Assembly: GCA_031273985.1 (NCBI GenBank)
Contig: JAISQV010000092.1
Span: forward strand, 1 to 13,743
DNA length: 13,743 bases
DNA from: Spirochaetaceae bacterium
GTDB taxonomy: Bacteria; Spirochaetota; Spirochaetia; Treponematales; Breznakiellaceae
Direction: 5' to 3'
The position numbers were made by a program, and so were the translations under genes. Positions 13,393 through 13,743 of this stretch are shown here, piece after piece. Under the pieces are notes generated by a model that was not told the origin of the DNA, did not search any database, and worked only from the letters and a program-made list of their open reading frames with translations. The number at the start of each line of letters is the position of its first letter. Position 1 is the first letter of the stretch.

Positions 13393-13517
13393 GAATATTA
13401 ACCACGAAAGGAACGAAAAGCACGAAATTTTTGTGTGAAGTCCCGGCGCTATCCAGAAGAATTGAGGAATTTGACGTTACGGTTTCGTGTCTTTAGTGTT
13501 TTTCGTGGTTAAAATTC
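13393..13517. repeat. Long imperfect inverted repeat of the CCACGAA type
   Basis: The left arm 13393-13427 (starts GAATATTAACCACGAAAG) and right arm 13483-13517 (ends TTTTCGTGGTTAAAATTC) are reverse complements at about 28 of 35 positions, with 55 bases between. The outer 12 bases TTAACCACGAAA pair perfectly. The arms are built of short ACGAAA-like sub-repeats. Similar CCACGAA/TTCGTGG elements are scattered between genes in many environmental bacteria. It lies between the convergent ferredoxin and the right-edge ORF and could act as a transcription barrier for both. Confidence 0.75.
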
Positions 13518-13539
13518 TTCCTTAACACCAATTTGACCG

Positions 13540-13743
13540 TCATACGTGCGTGATACGGGTCTCCAGGGAAAGTTCCTCTTCGGCCAGCGCCGCAACCCGG
13601 TCTATGGCCTCCACAAAGCGGGGGACATCTTCCGCTCCGGGCTTGATGATCCGTATGTCATCGATGGCGCAGATTGACTGGAGGGAATCAAAGTAGAGCA
13701 GTAATTCTACCAGATCGCCGGGCAGGGGATTGCAGGTTTTCAT
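13540..13743 (-). CDS. Unrecognised small protein or C-terminal part of a longer one
   Basis: An open frame of 67 codons from an ATG exactly at the window edge to TGA at 13540-13542. Because it touches the edge, the gene may begin further right. The visible part is acidic, with Leu-rich helical stretches (DLVELLLYFDSL and FVEAIDRVAALAEEEL); no signal peptide, membrane segment, Cys motif or known catalytic pattern is visible. It converges on the nif operon and is separated from the ferredoxin by the inverted repeat. I do not recognise the family; a small hypothetical protein or the end of a larger regulator are both possible. Confidence 0.5.
   Translation of the reverse strand: MKTCNPLPGDLVELLLYFDSLQSICAIDDIRIIKPGAEDVPRFVEAIDRVAALAEEELSLETRITHV

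Overview
The window carries a compact Mo-nitrogenase (nif) gene cluster of the anaerobic, clostridial-type (cluster III) kind. It consists of a divergent NifA-like sigma54 activator followed by nifH-nifI1-nifI2-nifD-nifK-nifE-nifN-nifB(-nifX)-2Fe-2S ferredoxin. Three things suggest a fermentative anaerobic spirochaete of the Treponema type (termite-gut nitrogen-fixing treponemes carry this arrangement). These are the gene order, the two PII-like nifI genes between nifH and nifD, and a neighbouring LpoB/CsgG-like lipoprotein with a relaxed lipobox. The assignment is an inference; a clostridial or deltaproteobacterial host cannot be excluded from sequence alone. The nif genes look clearly more GC-rich by eye than the lipoprotein gene at the left edge.

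Layout. 1-1397 (minus): partial lipoprotein with two tandem copies of a TolB/LpoB-like domain. 1398-2073: gene-free and packed with short repeats and inverted repeats. 2074-3615 (minus): NifA. 3616-3960: divergent control region with a textbook -24/-12 sigma54 promoter reading toward nifH. 3961-12910 (plus): nifH, nifI1, nifI2, nifD, nifK, nifE, nifN and nifB, mostly separated by a few bases or overlapping by 4 bases. The exception is a 215-base hairpin-rich spacer between nifD and nifK. 13020-13328: thioredoxin-like 2Fe-2S ferredoxin, behind a 109-base spacer with a 15-bp inverted repeat. 13393-13517: a long imperfect inverted repeat of the CCACGAA type. 13540-13743 (minus): an unrecognised ORF running to the window edge.

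How it works together. NifA with sigma54-RNA polymerase should fire the nifH promoter. NifH (Fe protein) feeds electrons to the NifDK MoFe protein. NifI1/NifI2 should switch NifDK activity off when fixed nitrogen is available. NifB makes the iron-carbide core (NifB-co), which NifEN matures into FeMo-co; the NifX-like tail on NifB may carry the intermediate. The ferredoxin probably serves nitrogenase or cofactor assembly. nifV, nifS, nifU and a separate nifX are not in the window, so homocitrate and Fe-S supply must come from elsewhere.

The system itself is a known type. The least explained parts are non-coding: the structured nifD-nifK spacer and its similarity to an element upstream in 1703-1799, plus the other inverted repeats that punctuate the region.
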